Of a stretch of DNA of 12,964 nucleotides, positions 6,978-12,964 are shown piece by piece. Positions within the stretch are counted from its first letter, which is position 1; every line of letters begins with the position of its first letter. Origin of the DNA: Thermogladius sp. (lineage in GTDB: Archaea > Thermoproteota > Thermoprotei_A > Sulfolobales > Desulfurococcaceae). Both the position numbers and the translations under genes were made by a program. The stretch is from contig WYEE01000083.1 in NCBI GenBank assembly GCA_009904025.1, forward strand, positions 1 through 12,964. The letters are read 5' to 3'. The notes below the pieces were generated by a model. That model had not been told where the DNA came from. It saw only the letters and a list, made by a program, of their open reading frames with translations, and ran no database searches.

Positions 6978-7675
6978 TAATACGTGTAATTCTAGTTGGG
7001 AGTGAGGGCGCCTACAATCTCGGCGTTATTGCCAGGACTTGCATGAACTTCGGGGTTGAAGAGCTGTACCTAGTCAAGCCGAGGGTTGAACTGAAGGAGG
7101 CTTTAAACTATGCGGCTCGGGCGGTAGAGTACCTTGCTAGGGCTATAGTGGTGGAGGACTTGGAGGATGCTTTACAAGGCGTCGACTTATCCATATCTAC
7201 CAGCGACGAGGGCTTCTCCAGGGGGGACGTGTTAAGGCAGGCTGTAACACCAGACAAGCTCCAGGGACTCCTGACCTCACGTAGAGTCAACAGGCTGGGG
7301 GTTGTATTCGGCCGTGAGAGCACAGGGTTGACTAGGGAGGAGATAGCCCGGACAGACTTTCTGCTGACTATACCGGCAAGCCCTAACTACCCTGCTTTAA
7401 ACGTGGCGCAAGCCGTCGCGATAGTGCTATGGGAGTTGTGGAAGATTAAGGGGAGGGAGGCATCTAACATACCTCCTCTAGCCTCGAGGGAAAAGCTAGA
7501 TAAGATCGTGTCTGTCCTAGGCGATTTAACCGATCTCGCTGTGACCCCGGAGGACAAGAGGAGGAGGGTTAAGACTGTGCTGAAGCGAGTTGTCTACAGA
7601 TCCGGTTTATCAGAGCTTGAGGCAAGAGTTGTATTGTATGTGTTGATGAGGTTGAAGAGGAGGCTGATGAGTTAG
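6974..7675 (+). CDS. trmJ: SPOUT-family tRNA 2'-O-methyltransferase, TrmJ-like
   Basis: This 233-residue SpoU/TrmH-type methylase shows all three SPOUT motifs. Motif 1 is NLGVIARTCMNFG (15-27), with N15 and R21 as expected catalytic residues. Motif 2 is GVVFGRESTGLTREE (109-123). Motif 3 is IPASPNYPALNVAQAV (133-148), which forms the knot and the AdoMet pocket. The short helical C-terminal extension (about 170-233) matches the TrmJ subgroup, which methylates the ribose of tRNA position 32; the characterised crenarchaeal enzyme modifies C32. The GTG start overlaps the hemK2 stop by four bases and is the last gene of the operon. Another SpoU specificity cannot be excluded by motif alone. Its stop lies 11 bases from the convergent UMP kinase stop. 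Confidence 0.88.
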   Translation: MIIRVILVGSEGAYNLGVIARTCMNFGVEELYLVKPRVELKEALNYAARAVEYLARAIVVEDLEDALQGVDLSISTSDEGFSRGDVLRQAVTPDKLQGLLTSRRVNRLGVVFGRESTGLTREEIARTDFLLTIPASPNYPALNVAQAVAIVLWELWKIKGREASNIPPLASREKLDKIVSVLGDLTDLAVTPEDKRRRVKTVLKRVVYRSGLSELEARVVLYVLMRLKRRLMS

Positions 7676-7686
7676 AGTGCTGAACC

Positions 7687-8358
7687 CTACTCTGGGATGA
7701 TCGTTGAACCCGGGTTACCTCCCTTAATCATTTCCAATAGGCTGCTCGGCTTCTTATAGTTGGCTATCTTAACAGTAATCCTGCTTCTAACAGCTATGTC
7801 GAGAGCCCTCAGATCTATGAGAGCGTAATCGCCTGGTATCTGCCTAGCCTCAATCAGCTGTGCCAGCCTAGAGGCTTCGATGACTTTCACAGGCTTGGCA
7901 TCTGGGTGTACCCTAGGATCTCTATCGTACACGTACTCGACTGCTGAAAGGTCGTATACCTCGTTCAATCCAACCGCTTCAGCGACCTCGAGGAGAACAG
8001 AGGCCGTGGACTGCCCCGGCATCAAGCCGCCGACAGCAACCACTCTACTCGACTCGAGGGCCCGCAGCACATCGCCCAGGCTGGTCGGCACACCAGGGTA
8101 GGCTAGTGGTTGGAGCGCCGCTGCCAGCACCAGCGCGTTCAGCCTCGACGCCTCAATCCCGATCTCGTCGAGCCAGTAGTTCGATGAGACACCGATATTC
8201 CTCGCCAGGGCGATGCTCTCCCTAGCAACTCTGCCACCGCCGGCTACAATCACCACCTTGTACTCCGCCGACAGCTTTCTCACAACCTCAAGTAGCTCTA
8301 CCAGGGCCTCCCTGTCATCGAATATCTTCCCTGTAACCTTGAGGGCAATAGTTTTCAA
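7687..8358 (-). CDS. pyrH: UMP kinase (archaeal PyrH)
   Basis: PyrH phosphorylates UMP to UDP with ATP in pyrimidine nucleotide synthesis. The 223-residue protein has the amino-acid-kinase fold seen in archaeal UMP kinases. An N-terminal Lys strand, ALKVTGKIFDD (5-15), is followed by the glycine-rich VIVAGGGRVARESI (36-49), LDEIGIEASRLNA (63-75), the VVAVGGLMPGQSTA phosphate loop (106-119), and the nucleotide-binding EYVYDRDPR segment (141-149). The TTG start has GGGTG five bases upstream (8364-8368 on this strand). A TATA-like box at 8391-8400 places the transcript start near 8369. The gene runs opposite to its neighbours, is divergent from glmS and nearly abuts trmJ. Its product feeds UTP, one substrate for UDP-sugar formation by the glmS unit. 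Confidence 0.93.
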   Translation of the reverse strand: MKTIALKVTGKIFDDREALVELLEVVRKLSAEYKVVIVAGGGRVARESIALARNIGVSSNYWLDEIGIEASRLNALVLAAALQPLAYPGVPTSLGDVLRALESSRVVAVGGLMPGQSTASVLLEVAEAVGLNEVYDLSAVEYVYDRDPRVHPDAKPVKVIEASRLAQLIEARQIPGDYALIDLRALDIAVRSRITVKIANYKKPSSLLEMIKGGNPGSTIIPE

Positions 8359-8390
8359 GCAAACACCCTTCTTTAACCAGGTTAGATTAG

Positions 8391-8400
8391 CTTTTAAACA
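8391..8400. promoter_or_regulatory. Near-palindromic TATA box shared by divergent pyrH and glmS
   Basis: CTTTTAAACA reads almost the same on both strands (TGTTTAAAAG). It is the only strong TATA-like element in the spacer between the pyrH start (8358) and the glmS start (8440). On the plus strand the expected start is about 8421, 19 bases before glmS with GGGG in the leader. On the minus strand it is about 8369, 11 bases before pyrH. Confidence 0.55.
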
Positions 8401-8439
8401 ATACTAATGCTTCAGACATAATTGGAAGGGGTCTACTCA

Positions 8440-10275
8440 TTGTGCGGGATTATAGGGGTTTGTAGCGGGTTTGAGAAAAAGTATAATGCGGGCGAGATCG
8501 TTTATAAAGGCCTCCTCCGACTCGAGTACAGGGGCTATGATTCAGCTGGCGTGGCCTCGGTCGAGCAGGGTTCTCTGAGAGTGCTCAAGGGGAAGGGTAA
8601 GATCGCTGAGCTGGAGAAGAAGCTTGGCTTCAGCAAGGTTAAGGGGAGTGTGGTAATAGGCCACACGAGGTGGGCTACACACGGTGCTCCAAGCGATGAG
8701 AACGCGCACCCCCACACGGATTGCACGGGGACGATAGCCATAGTCCACAACGGTATCATAGAGAACTACAGGGAGCTGAAGGAGGGACTCGCAAGGAAGG
8801 GACATGTTTTTAAGAGTGAGACGGACACGGAGGTTGTAGCACACTTAATCGAGGAATTCTATAGGGAGGGGGATAAACCTTACGAGGCCTTCAAGAAAGC
8901 TATATCGATGATCAAGGGTAGTTTCGCGATCCTAGCGGTGTTTGCAAACGCGCCTAACATGATCTTCTTCGCCAAGAAGGATAGCCCGCTCGTAATAGGG
9001 CTGGGCGACGGGATGAACCTGGTGGCGAGCGATATACCTGCCCTACTCGAGTACACTAGGAGGGTTATAACGCTGAGGGATGGCTGGGTAGGATTCATAA
9101 CGAAGGACAGCGTCTTCATAGAAGAGCTGGGTAAGGGGCCTGTCAACCCGGCTGACTACGTGAGGGTTGTGGAGTGGAGTCTCGAGAGCGCGAGTAAAGG
9201 AGGCTACCAGCACTTCATGCTGAAGGAGATACACGAGCAACCTAGGGCCCTATTAGACACGTTGTACGGTGTACGCAGCGACCCAGCTATCAAGGAGGCA
9301 GCCGAGATCCTCGCGGGGGCCAGGAGGATCTTCATCACAGCAGCTGGGACAAGCTACCATGCAGGACTCCACTTCGCTCTCTCGGTCGCTAGGATAACCG
9401 GGGTTCTAGTCACACCTTTCATAGCGAGCGAGTACGAGTCGTACAGCCGTGTAGTCCGGGAGGGGGACGTGCTGATAGCTGTAAGCCAGAGCGGTGAGAC
9501 CATGGACACCCTGAAGGCGGCTAGGGCTTTCAAGGAGAGGGGTGCCAGGCTGATAGCTGTGTCGAACATTGTTGACTCAGCTATCCCAAGGGAGAGCGAT
9601 CTACCGCTCTACACTAGGGCCGGCCCCGAGATAGGTGTCGCGGCAACCAAGACTTTCACAACGCAGACGCTACTCCTCTCACTCCTCGCCGTGGAGCTGG
9701 CTGCTACCAGAGGAGACTTGTTGAAGTCAGAGTACGAGGAGTACGTGGGGGAGCTCGCTAAATCCAGCGAGTACGCATCCAAGACTCTTGCCTGGAACGA
9801 GGGCATCGCGAAGAAGGTTAGCGAGCTGTTGAAGCTGAAGCACAGCCTCTACTACCTTAGCAGGGGGATCGGTTTGCCAACAGCCATGGAGGGGGCTCTC
9901 AAGATCAAGGAGATAGCCTACCTCCACGCGGAGGCGTACCCGGCCGGCGAGTCCAAGCACGGCCCTATAGCCCTCGTCGAAGAGGGTTTCCCCGTAGTGT
10001 TCGTGGTTCCAAGGGATGAGTACTATGAGAAGCTGATGCTGGGTAATATCCAGGAGATGAAGGCTCGTGGAGCATGGGTGGTGGGTGTGGCCCCGGAGGA
10101 CACGAGCCTCCAAGACTTGTTCGACGTCTTCATCAAAGTCCCCGCCTCAAGCTGGATTACAACCCCTATAACACATACACCGCCCCTCCAGCTCCTAGCG
10201 TACTACACTAGCACGCTAAGAGGCTACGACCCGGATAAACCACGCAACCTGGCTAAAACAGTCACGGTGGAGTAG
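8440..10275 (+). CDS. glmS: Glutamine--fructose-6-phosphate aminotransferase (GlmS)
   Basis: GlmS makes glucosamine-6-phosphate from fructose-6-phosphate and glutamine, the entry step to amino sugars. The N-terminal class II glutaminase domain needs Cys immediately after the initiator. Therefore the start must be the TTG at 8440, giving MCGIIGVCSG, with GGGG eight bases upstream; an earlier in-frame TTG at 8422 would bury the Cys. Visible glutaminase motifs are RGYDSAGVA (31-39), GHTRWATHG (74-82) and VHNGIIENY (102-110). Two SIS domains follow, with LKEIHEQP, the GTSYHAG and SQSGET phosphosugar loops in the first, and EIGVAATKTFTTQ joining toward the second. The C-terminus ends in RNLAKTVTVE, the family's closing motif. 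The 611 residues are normal length. The GlmU-like gene follows nine bases later. Confidence 0.97.
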   Translation: MCGIIGVCSGFEKKYNAGEIVYKGLLRLEYRGYDSAGVASVEQGSLRVLKGKGKIAELEKKLGFSKVKGSVVIGHTRWATHGAPSDENAHPHTDCTGTIAIVHNGIIENYRELKEGLARKGHVFKSETDTEVVAHLIEEFYREGDKPYEAFKKAISMIKGSFAILAVFANAPNMIFFAKKDSPLVIGLGDGMNLVASDIPALLEYTRRVITLRDGWVGFITKDSVFIEELGKGPVNPADYVRVVEWSLESASKGGYQHFMLKEIHEQPRALLDTLYGVRSDPAIKEAAEILAGARRIFITAAGTSYHAGLHFALSVARITGVLVTPFIASEYESYSRVVREGDVLIAVSQSGETMDTLKAARAFKERGARLIAVSNIVDSAIPRESDLPLYTRAGPEIGVAATKTFTTQTLLLSLLAVELAATRGDLLKSEYEEYVGELAKSSEYASKTLAWNEGIAKKVSELLKLKHSLYYLSRGIGLPTAMEGALKIKEIAYLHAEAYPAGESKHGPIALVEEGFPVVFVVPRDEYYEKLMLGNIQEMKARGAWVVGVAPEDTSLQDLFDVFIKVPASSWITTPITHTPPLQLLAYYTSTLRGYDPDKPRNLAKTVTVE

Positions 10276-10284
10276 GTGGGAGGC

Positions 10285-11457
10285 ATGCTCAACCTCGTCT
10301 TAGCCGCAGGCAAGCCAAGTATAGAGCTAGGCGTCCTCGTACCACCCCGCTCGAATAAAGTCGTCTTGAGGGTTCTAGGAAAACCCATCATCTACTACCC
10401 GGTGAGAGGGGTCTACGAGGCTAACAAGTCGACTATACACATCGTCTACAGGGCGGGCGAGGACGCTGTGCCGAGGGAGGTATCCACCGCAGTAGACTAC
10501 CCCCTCGAGTTCATCGAGCAGGAGGCTGGTGGGAGTGTTAGAGATGCGATACTGTCAGCTAAAAGCAGGTTGGACAGCGTTGACTACTTCCTCCTTTCTT
10601 TCGGGGATTTAATAGTAGACCCTGAGGCCTACCTAAAACTCGTGGACACACACCTAGCCGAGAACCCGGATGCGACTATACTGGTCACCCCCGTTGAACC
10701 ACACAACGTTGAAAACTACGGTCTCGTCTCAGTGGACGAGAACTGGCTTGTCAGAAGGGTTCACGCCTCCGGGAGGAGGACGGCTGAGGCGATGTACACT
10801 ATGGCAGGGGTCTACGTTCTCCCAACCCGTATCCTGGATCACCTTGAGAAGGGCTTGAACCTGCCTGACGCCATTGAAGCCCTGGCTAGAAACGGGAGGG
10901 TGAAAGCAGTGTTGTGGGCTGGGACTTGGGTTGACGTGGGTTATCCAGCCGACCTGCTTGAGGCGGTATACCAACTGCTATCTAGGGTTAGGGACGTTAA
11001 AATATCCGGGAAGGCGGTGGTGGAGAAGACGGCTGTCGTAGAGGGGCCTGTCGTAGTGGAGGACGGGGCTTATATAGACCACTACGCTGTCGTTAAGGGG
11101 CCAGCTTACGTGGGTAGAGACAGCTTCATCGGAGCCCACTCCTTCGTGAGAGACTACGTTGACCTAGGCGAGAGGAGTAGGGTCGGGGCTTTTAGCGAGA
11201 TGAAGTACTCGAGTATCCAACCCTACTGCCTAATGGACAGCAAGGCCACTATACTGAACTCGGTGCTAGGCGGCGAGAGCGTGATAGGGATAGGTGTCAC
11301 CACACTCAACGTGCTACCATCCGAGGAGGCCCCGCCTAGGCTTAGGGAGCACGTTGTCAGGAGGGGGGTGTTTGAGAGGAAGATGGGGGCTGTCATAGCC
11401 TACGGCGCTAGAGTACCCCCATACACGGTCCTCACCCCGGGAGGCGTCTACAAGTAG
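10285..11457 (+). CDS. GlmU-like sugar-1-phosphate nucleotidyltransferase with beta-helix domain, divergent active sites
   Basis: The 390-residue protein has an N-terminal nucleotidyltransferase fold (about 1-230) and a C-terminal left-handed beta-helix of hexapeptide repeats (about 238-345). This is the architecture of archaeal bifunctional GlmU-like enzymes that acetylate GlcN-1-P and form UDP-GlcNAc. LVLAAGK opens the fold, SFGD (105-108) and GTWVDVGYPADL (213-224) hold the expected metal-binding aspartates. The usual G-x-G-x-R loop after LAAG is absent; the chain runs KPSIELGVLVPPRSNK instead. In the helix, GAFSEMKYS (301-309) is followed by MDSKATILNSVLG rather than the HLxYxGDSxIG block with the acetyltransferase His. 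I chose ATG 10285 because AGGTGG lies six bases upstream; GTG 10276 is less likely. It forms a two-gene unit with glmS. Exact activity uncertain. Confidence 0.85.
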   Translation: MLNLVLAAGKPSIELGVLVPPRSNKVVLRVLGKPIIYYPVRGVYEANKSTIHIVYRAGEDAVPREVSTAVDYPLEFIEQEAGGSVRDAILSAKSRLDSVDYFLLSFGDLIVDPEAYLKLVDTHLAENPDATILVTPVEPHNVENYGLVSVDENWLVRRVHASGRRTAEAMYTMAGVYVLPTRILDHLEKGLNLPDAIEALARNGRVKAVLWAGTWVDVGYPADLLEAVYQLLSRVRDVKISGKAVVEKTAVVEGPVVVEDGAYIDHYAVVKGPAYVGRDSFIGAHSFVRDYVDLGERSRVGAFSEMKYSSIQPYCLMDSKATILNSVLGGESVIGIGVTTLNVLPSEEAPPRLREHVVRRGVFERKMGAVIAYGARVPPYTVLTPGGVYK

Positions 11458-11522
11458 TGGGACCACCTTGTTTAAAGACCTGTGAGAGTGGTTTCATGTT
11501 TGGAGTGAGCGGGGGTTGAGGG
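11458..11522 (+). promoter_or_regulatory. Spacer with weak TATA-like box before btpA
   Basis: TGTTTAAAG (11469-11477) is a modest TATA-like element whose expected start near 11500 precedes the TTG at 11523. GGGGGT (11511-11516) could serve as the Shine-Dalgarno. The gene could also be read through from glmS and its GlmU-like neighbour, only 65 bases upstream. Confidence 0.35.
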
Positions 11523-12326
11523 TTGGAGGTTATTGGTGTAGTACACTTGCCTAGACTCCCTTACGTGGACGTGAGAGTAGACTTCGACCTAAACACTCTT
11601 CTCGAGAGGGTTCTAAGAGAGGTTTCAATACTCGAGGGGTTAGGCTACGACGGGGTTATAATCGAGAACTACGGTGACTCACCCTACCCGAAGCGGGTGA
11701 GGGATCCTCTAGCTCTGAGCGTCATGGCGGTTGTCGTGAGAGAGGCCGTAAAGTCCACTAGGATGAGGGTAGGAGTCAACGTTCTACGGAACTCGGGTAG
11801 AGAAGCCTACGCGATAGCTGTCGCCACCGGGGCTAGGTTCATTAGAGTGAACGCTTTAACCGAGACCATTGTCAGCGACTCGGGGATAATCGAGCCCGAG
11901 GCACCCAGGCTTAGAGCCCTGAGGTCCAACTACAAGGGGGTTGAAGTATACGCGGACATCCTCGTCAAACACGCAGGCAGCCTAACATTACTCGCGGAAT
12001 CCCTCCCAGGGAAGACTCGTGGGGGAGAGGTTGGGGTGTTAAGGGAGATAGTGTCCGACGCCGTGGAGAGGGGTGGTGCGGACAAGATTGTTGTAACAGG
12101 CTACAGGACAGGGGAGGCCCCTGACCCCGAGTTCGTGGGGAAGATGAGAGAACTGTCCCCCAGACCCCTTATCCTCGGGAGCGGTGCCACGCCGGAAAAT
12201 ATAAACATCTACAAGAGGCATGTCGACGGCGTTATCGTGGGCTCTTTCATAAGGGCTGGAGGCAGAGCCGGGAACCCGCTTGACGAGGAGAGGGCGAGGG
12301 CGTTTATAAGAGCCGCGAGGAGTTGA
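11523..12326 (+). CDS. BtpA/SgcQ family TIM-barrel protein
   Basis: The 267-residue protein shows the BtpA family pattern from end to end. It opens VIGVVHLPRLP (3-13). GYDGVIIENYGDSPYPKRV follows (41-59), then MRVGVNVLRNSGREAYAIA (81-99), an FIRVNA strand (106-111), DKIVVTGYRTG (187-197), LILGSGATPENI (216-227), and VDGVIVGSFIR (234-244) ending in NPLDEERARAF (251-261). The glycine-rich last loops look like a phosphate-binding TIM barrel. BtpA is named for a role in photosystem I accumulation in cyanobacteria; that cannot be its role in a non-photosynthetic archaeon, where the function is not established. The TTG start fits the usual N-terminus. It lies downstream of the glmS unit and converges on the protease gene. 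Family confident, function unknown. Confidence 0.88.
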   Translation: MEVIGVVHLPRLPYVDVRVDFDLNTLLERVLREVSILEGLGYDGVIIENYGDSPYPKRVRDPLALSVMAVVVREAVKSTRMRVGVNVLRNSGREAYAIAVATGARFIRVNALTETIVSDSGIIEPEAPRLRALRSNYKGVEVYADILVKHAGSLTLLAESLPGKTRGGEVGVLREIVSDAVERGGADKIVVTGYRTGEAPDPEFVGKMRELSPRPLILGSGATPENINIYKRHVDGVIVGSFIRAGGRAGNPLDEERARAFIRAARS

Positions 12327-12333
12327 ATCGTTT

Positions 12334-12339
12334 AAAAAA
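12334..12339 (-). terminator. Oligo-T tract after the subtilase gene (minus strand)
   Basis: On the minus strand a run of six T residues lies about 24 bases after the protease stop codon, within the 36-base gap to the convergent btpA gene. Short T-runs without strong hairpins are typical archaeal intrinsic termination signals. No equally good tract is seen for btpA on the plus strand. Confidence 0.4.
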
Positions 12340-12362
12340 CTTTCAGATTTCAAAACCAGGGC

Positions 12363-12964
12363 TCACATGTAGTAGAGCGCGTAGTCAACCGCAGCCTTAG
12401 CGTCCACGAGACCATACCCGTACAACGAGTCGTACCCGTAGGCACCTAAGTCTACAGCCGTGTAGGCTAGGACGTAGTACATCTGGCTTGGCGTCAACTT
12501 GGGTTTACCCGCCGCCAGCCTCAGGGCTTGTATCAACGCTGCTATCGCTGACACGTGGGGTGTAGCCATAGAGGTCCCGCTCATGTAGGCGTACTTGCCG
12601 CCTGGGTAGGTGGATAGTATGTTCACGCCTGGTGCGACTACGTCCGGGTACCTGTTGCTCCAGCTTGGGACGTTACCCTTCGAGTCGACCGCGCCGACAG
12701 CTATCACCTCCGGGTATGCGGCGGGGTAGTCTGGTGAAGAAGCCCCCTCGTTACCTGCAGCGGCTACTAGCACAACACCGTAGTTGTAGGCGTATTTCAC
12801 CGCGTCGTGGAGAGTAGTGCTGTCGGAGGGGCTTCCAAGCGACATGGATATAACGTCGGCGTCATCACTTGTCCCGGGCACACCGTCGGGCCCTTTAGTA
12901 GCCTCGATAATACCCTTCGCGATATCGCTCACGTACCCGCTTCCAGACGCGTCCAGGACTTTGA
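12363..12964 (-). CDS. Subtilisin-like serine protease (S8), C-terminal part (5' end outside window)
   Basis: The frame is open to the window edge, so the gene begins beyond it. The first visible residues, KVLDASGSG then YVSDIAKGI, are the strand and helix that follow the catalytic His in subtilases. DVISMSLGS is the conserved substrate-binding strand. AAAGNEG carries the oxyanion Asn, and APGVNILST leads to GTSMATPHVSAIAALIQ with the nucleophile Ser at codon 12570-12572. The catalytic Asp and His lie outside the window. The chain ends with the GYGLVDAKAAVDYAL helix and stops, with no C-terminal extension or membrane anchor. Such enzymes are usually secreted and made as pro-enzymes; the signal and propeptide would be in the missing part. 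A GGGTGAC-free junction with btpA is only 36 bases. Family assignment is very secure. Confidence 0.95.
   Translation of the reverse strand, partial: KVLDASGSGYVSDIAKGIIEATKGPDGVPGTSDDADVISMSLGSPSDSTTLHDAVKYAYNYGVVLVAAAGNEGASSPDYPAAYPEVIAVGAVDSKGNVPSWSNRYPDVVAPGVNILSTYPGGKYAYMSGTSMATPHVSAIAALIQALRLAAGKPKLTPSQMYYVLAYTAVDLGAYGYDSLYGYGLVDAKAAVDYALYYM

Noticed and set aside
7642..7683. Possible C/D box sRNA at the end of trmJ (TTGATGA ... CTGATGA ... CTGA)
   Set aside because: The internal CTGA and TGATGA overlap, so they could not form separate boxes; it is better explained as the coding 3' end.
1..12964. Search for CRISPR repeats, insertion sequences, integrase or att sites, toxin-antitoxin or defence genes
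   Set aside because: No regularly spaced repeats, terminal inverted repeats, transposase-like proteins or target duplications were seen; the tRNA-Leu 3' end is not repeated nearby as an att site would be.

Overview
The window looks like a chromosomal housekeeping segment of a hyperthermophilic crenarchaeon, most likely a member of the Desulfurococcales. The evidence is archaeal-type proteins (SRP54, Pus10, ribosomal protein L21e, RNA polymerase subunit Rpo4/F, DUF655, HemK2, TrmJ-type methylase), TATA-like boxes about 25 bases before plausible transcript starts, many TTG start codons, heavy AGG/AGA (Arg) and ATA (Ile) codon use, and a tRNA gene without an encoded CCA. The genus is inferred only from overall character. 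I saw no insertion sequence, integrase, CRISPR array, toxin-antitoxin or defence gene.

Layout. Positions 1-599 hold the C-terminal half of an MFS transporter. Tail to tail with it, overlapping by 11 bases, is a flavin-reductase-like protein (589-1164, minus). A tRNA-Leu(GAG) gene follows (1235-1319), then SRP54 (1373-2716). Positions 2787-7675 form a plus-strand block of RNA and translation genes: pus10, rpl21e, rpoF, DUF655, ksgA/dim1, hemK2 and trmJ-like. From rpl21e to rpoF, and from DUF655 to trmJ, the genes are nearly touching or overlapping, so they are probably co-transcribed, with internal promoters before pus10, rpl21e and DUF655. A minus-strand UMP kinase (7687-8358) ends 11 bases from trmJ and is divergent from glmS (8440-10275). 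glmS is followed 9 bases later by a GlmU-like nucleotidyltransferase with a left-handed beta-helix tail (10285-11457). A BtpA-family TIM-barrel protein (11523-12326) and the C-terminal catalytic part of a subtilisin-like protease (12363-12964, minus) complete the window.

How the genes fit together. The central block modifies or builds the translation and transcription machinery: Pus10 (tRNA pseudouridine 54/55), KsgA (16S rRNA dimethyladenosine), HemK2 (release factor glutamine), TrmJ (tRNA ribose at position 32), plus L21e and the Rpo4 stalk subunit. SRP54 serves co-translational secretion. UMP kinase, GlmS and the GlmU-like protein could together supply UDP-N-acetylhexosamine for glycosylation.

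I did not find a clear new system. The points most worth checking are: a GlmU-like protein that departs from both family signatures (nucleotide-binding loop and acetyltransferase His motif); a KsgA whose motif IV reads S-V-P-Y instead of N-(L/I/V)-P-Y; one near-palindromic TATA element that may serve both pyrH and glmS; DUF655, of unknown function, inside a methyltransferase operon; and a majority of TTG starts. Convergent gene pairs leave almost no room for terminators.
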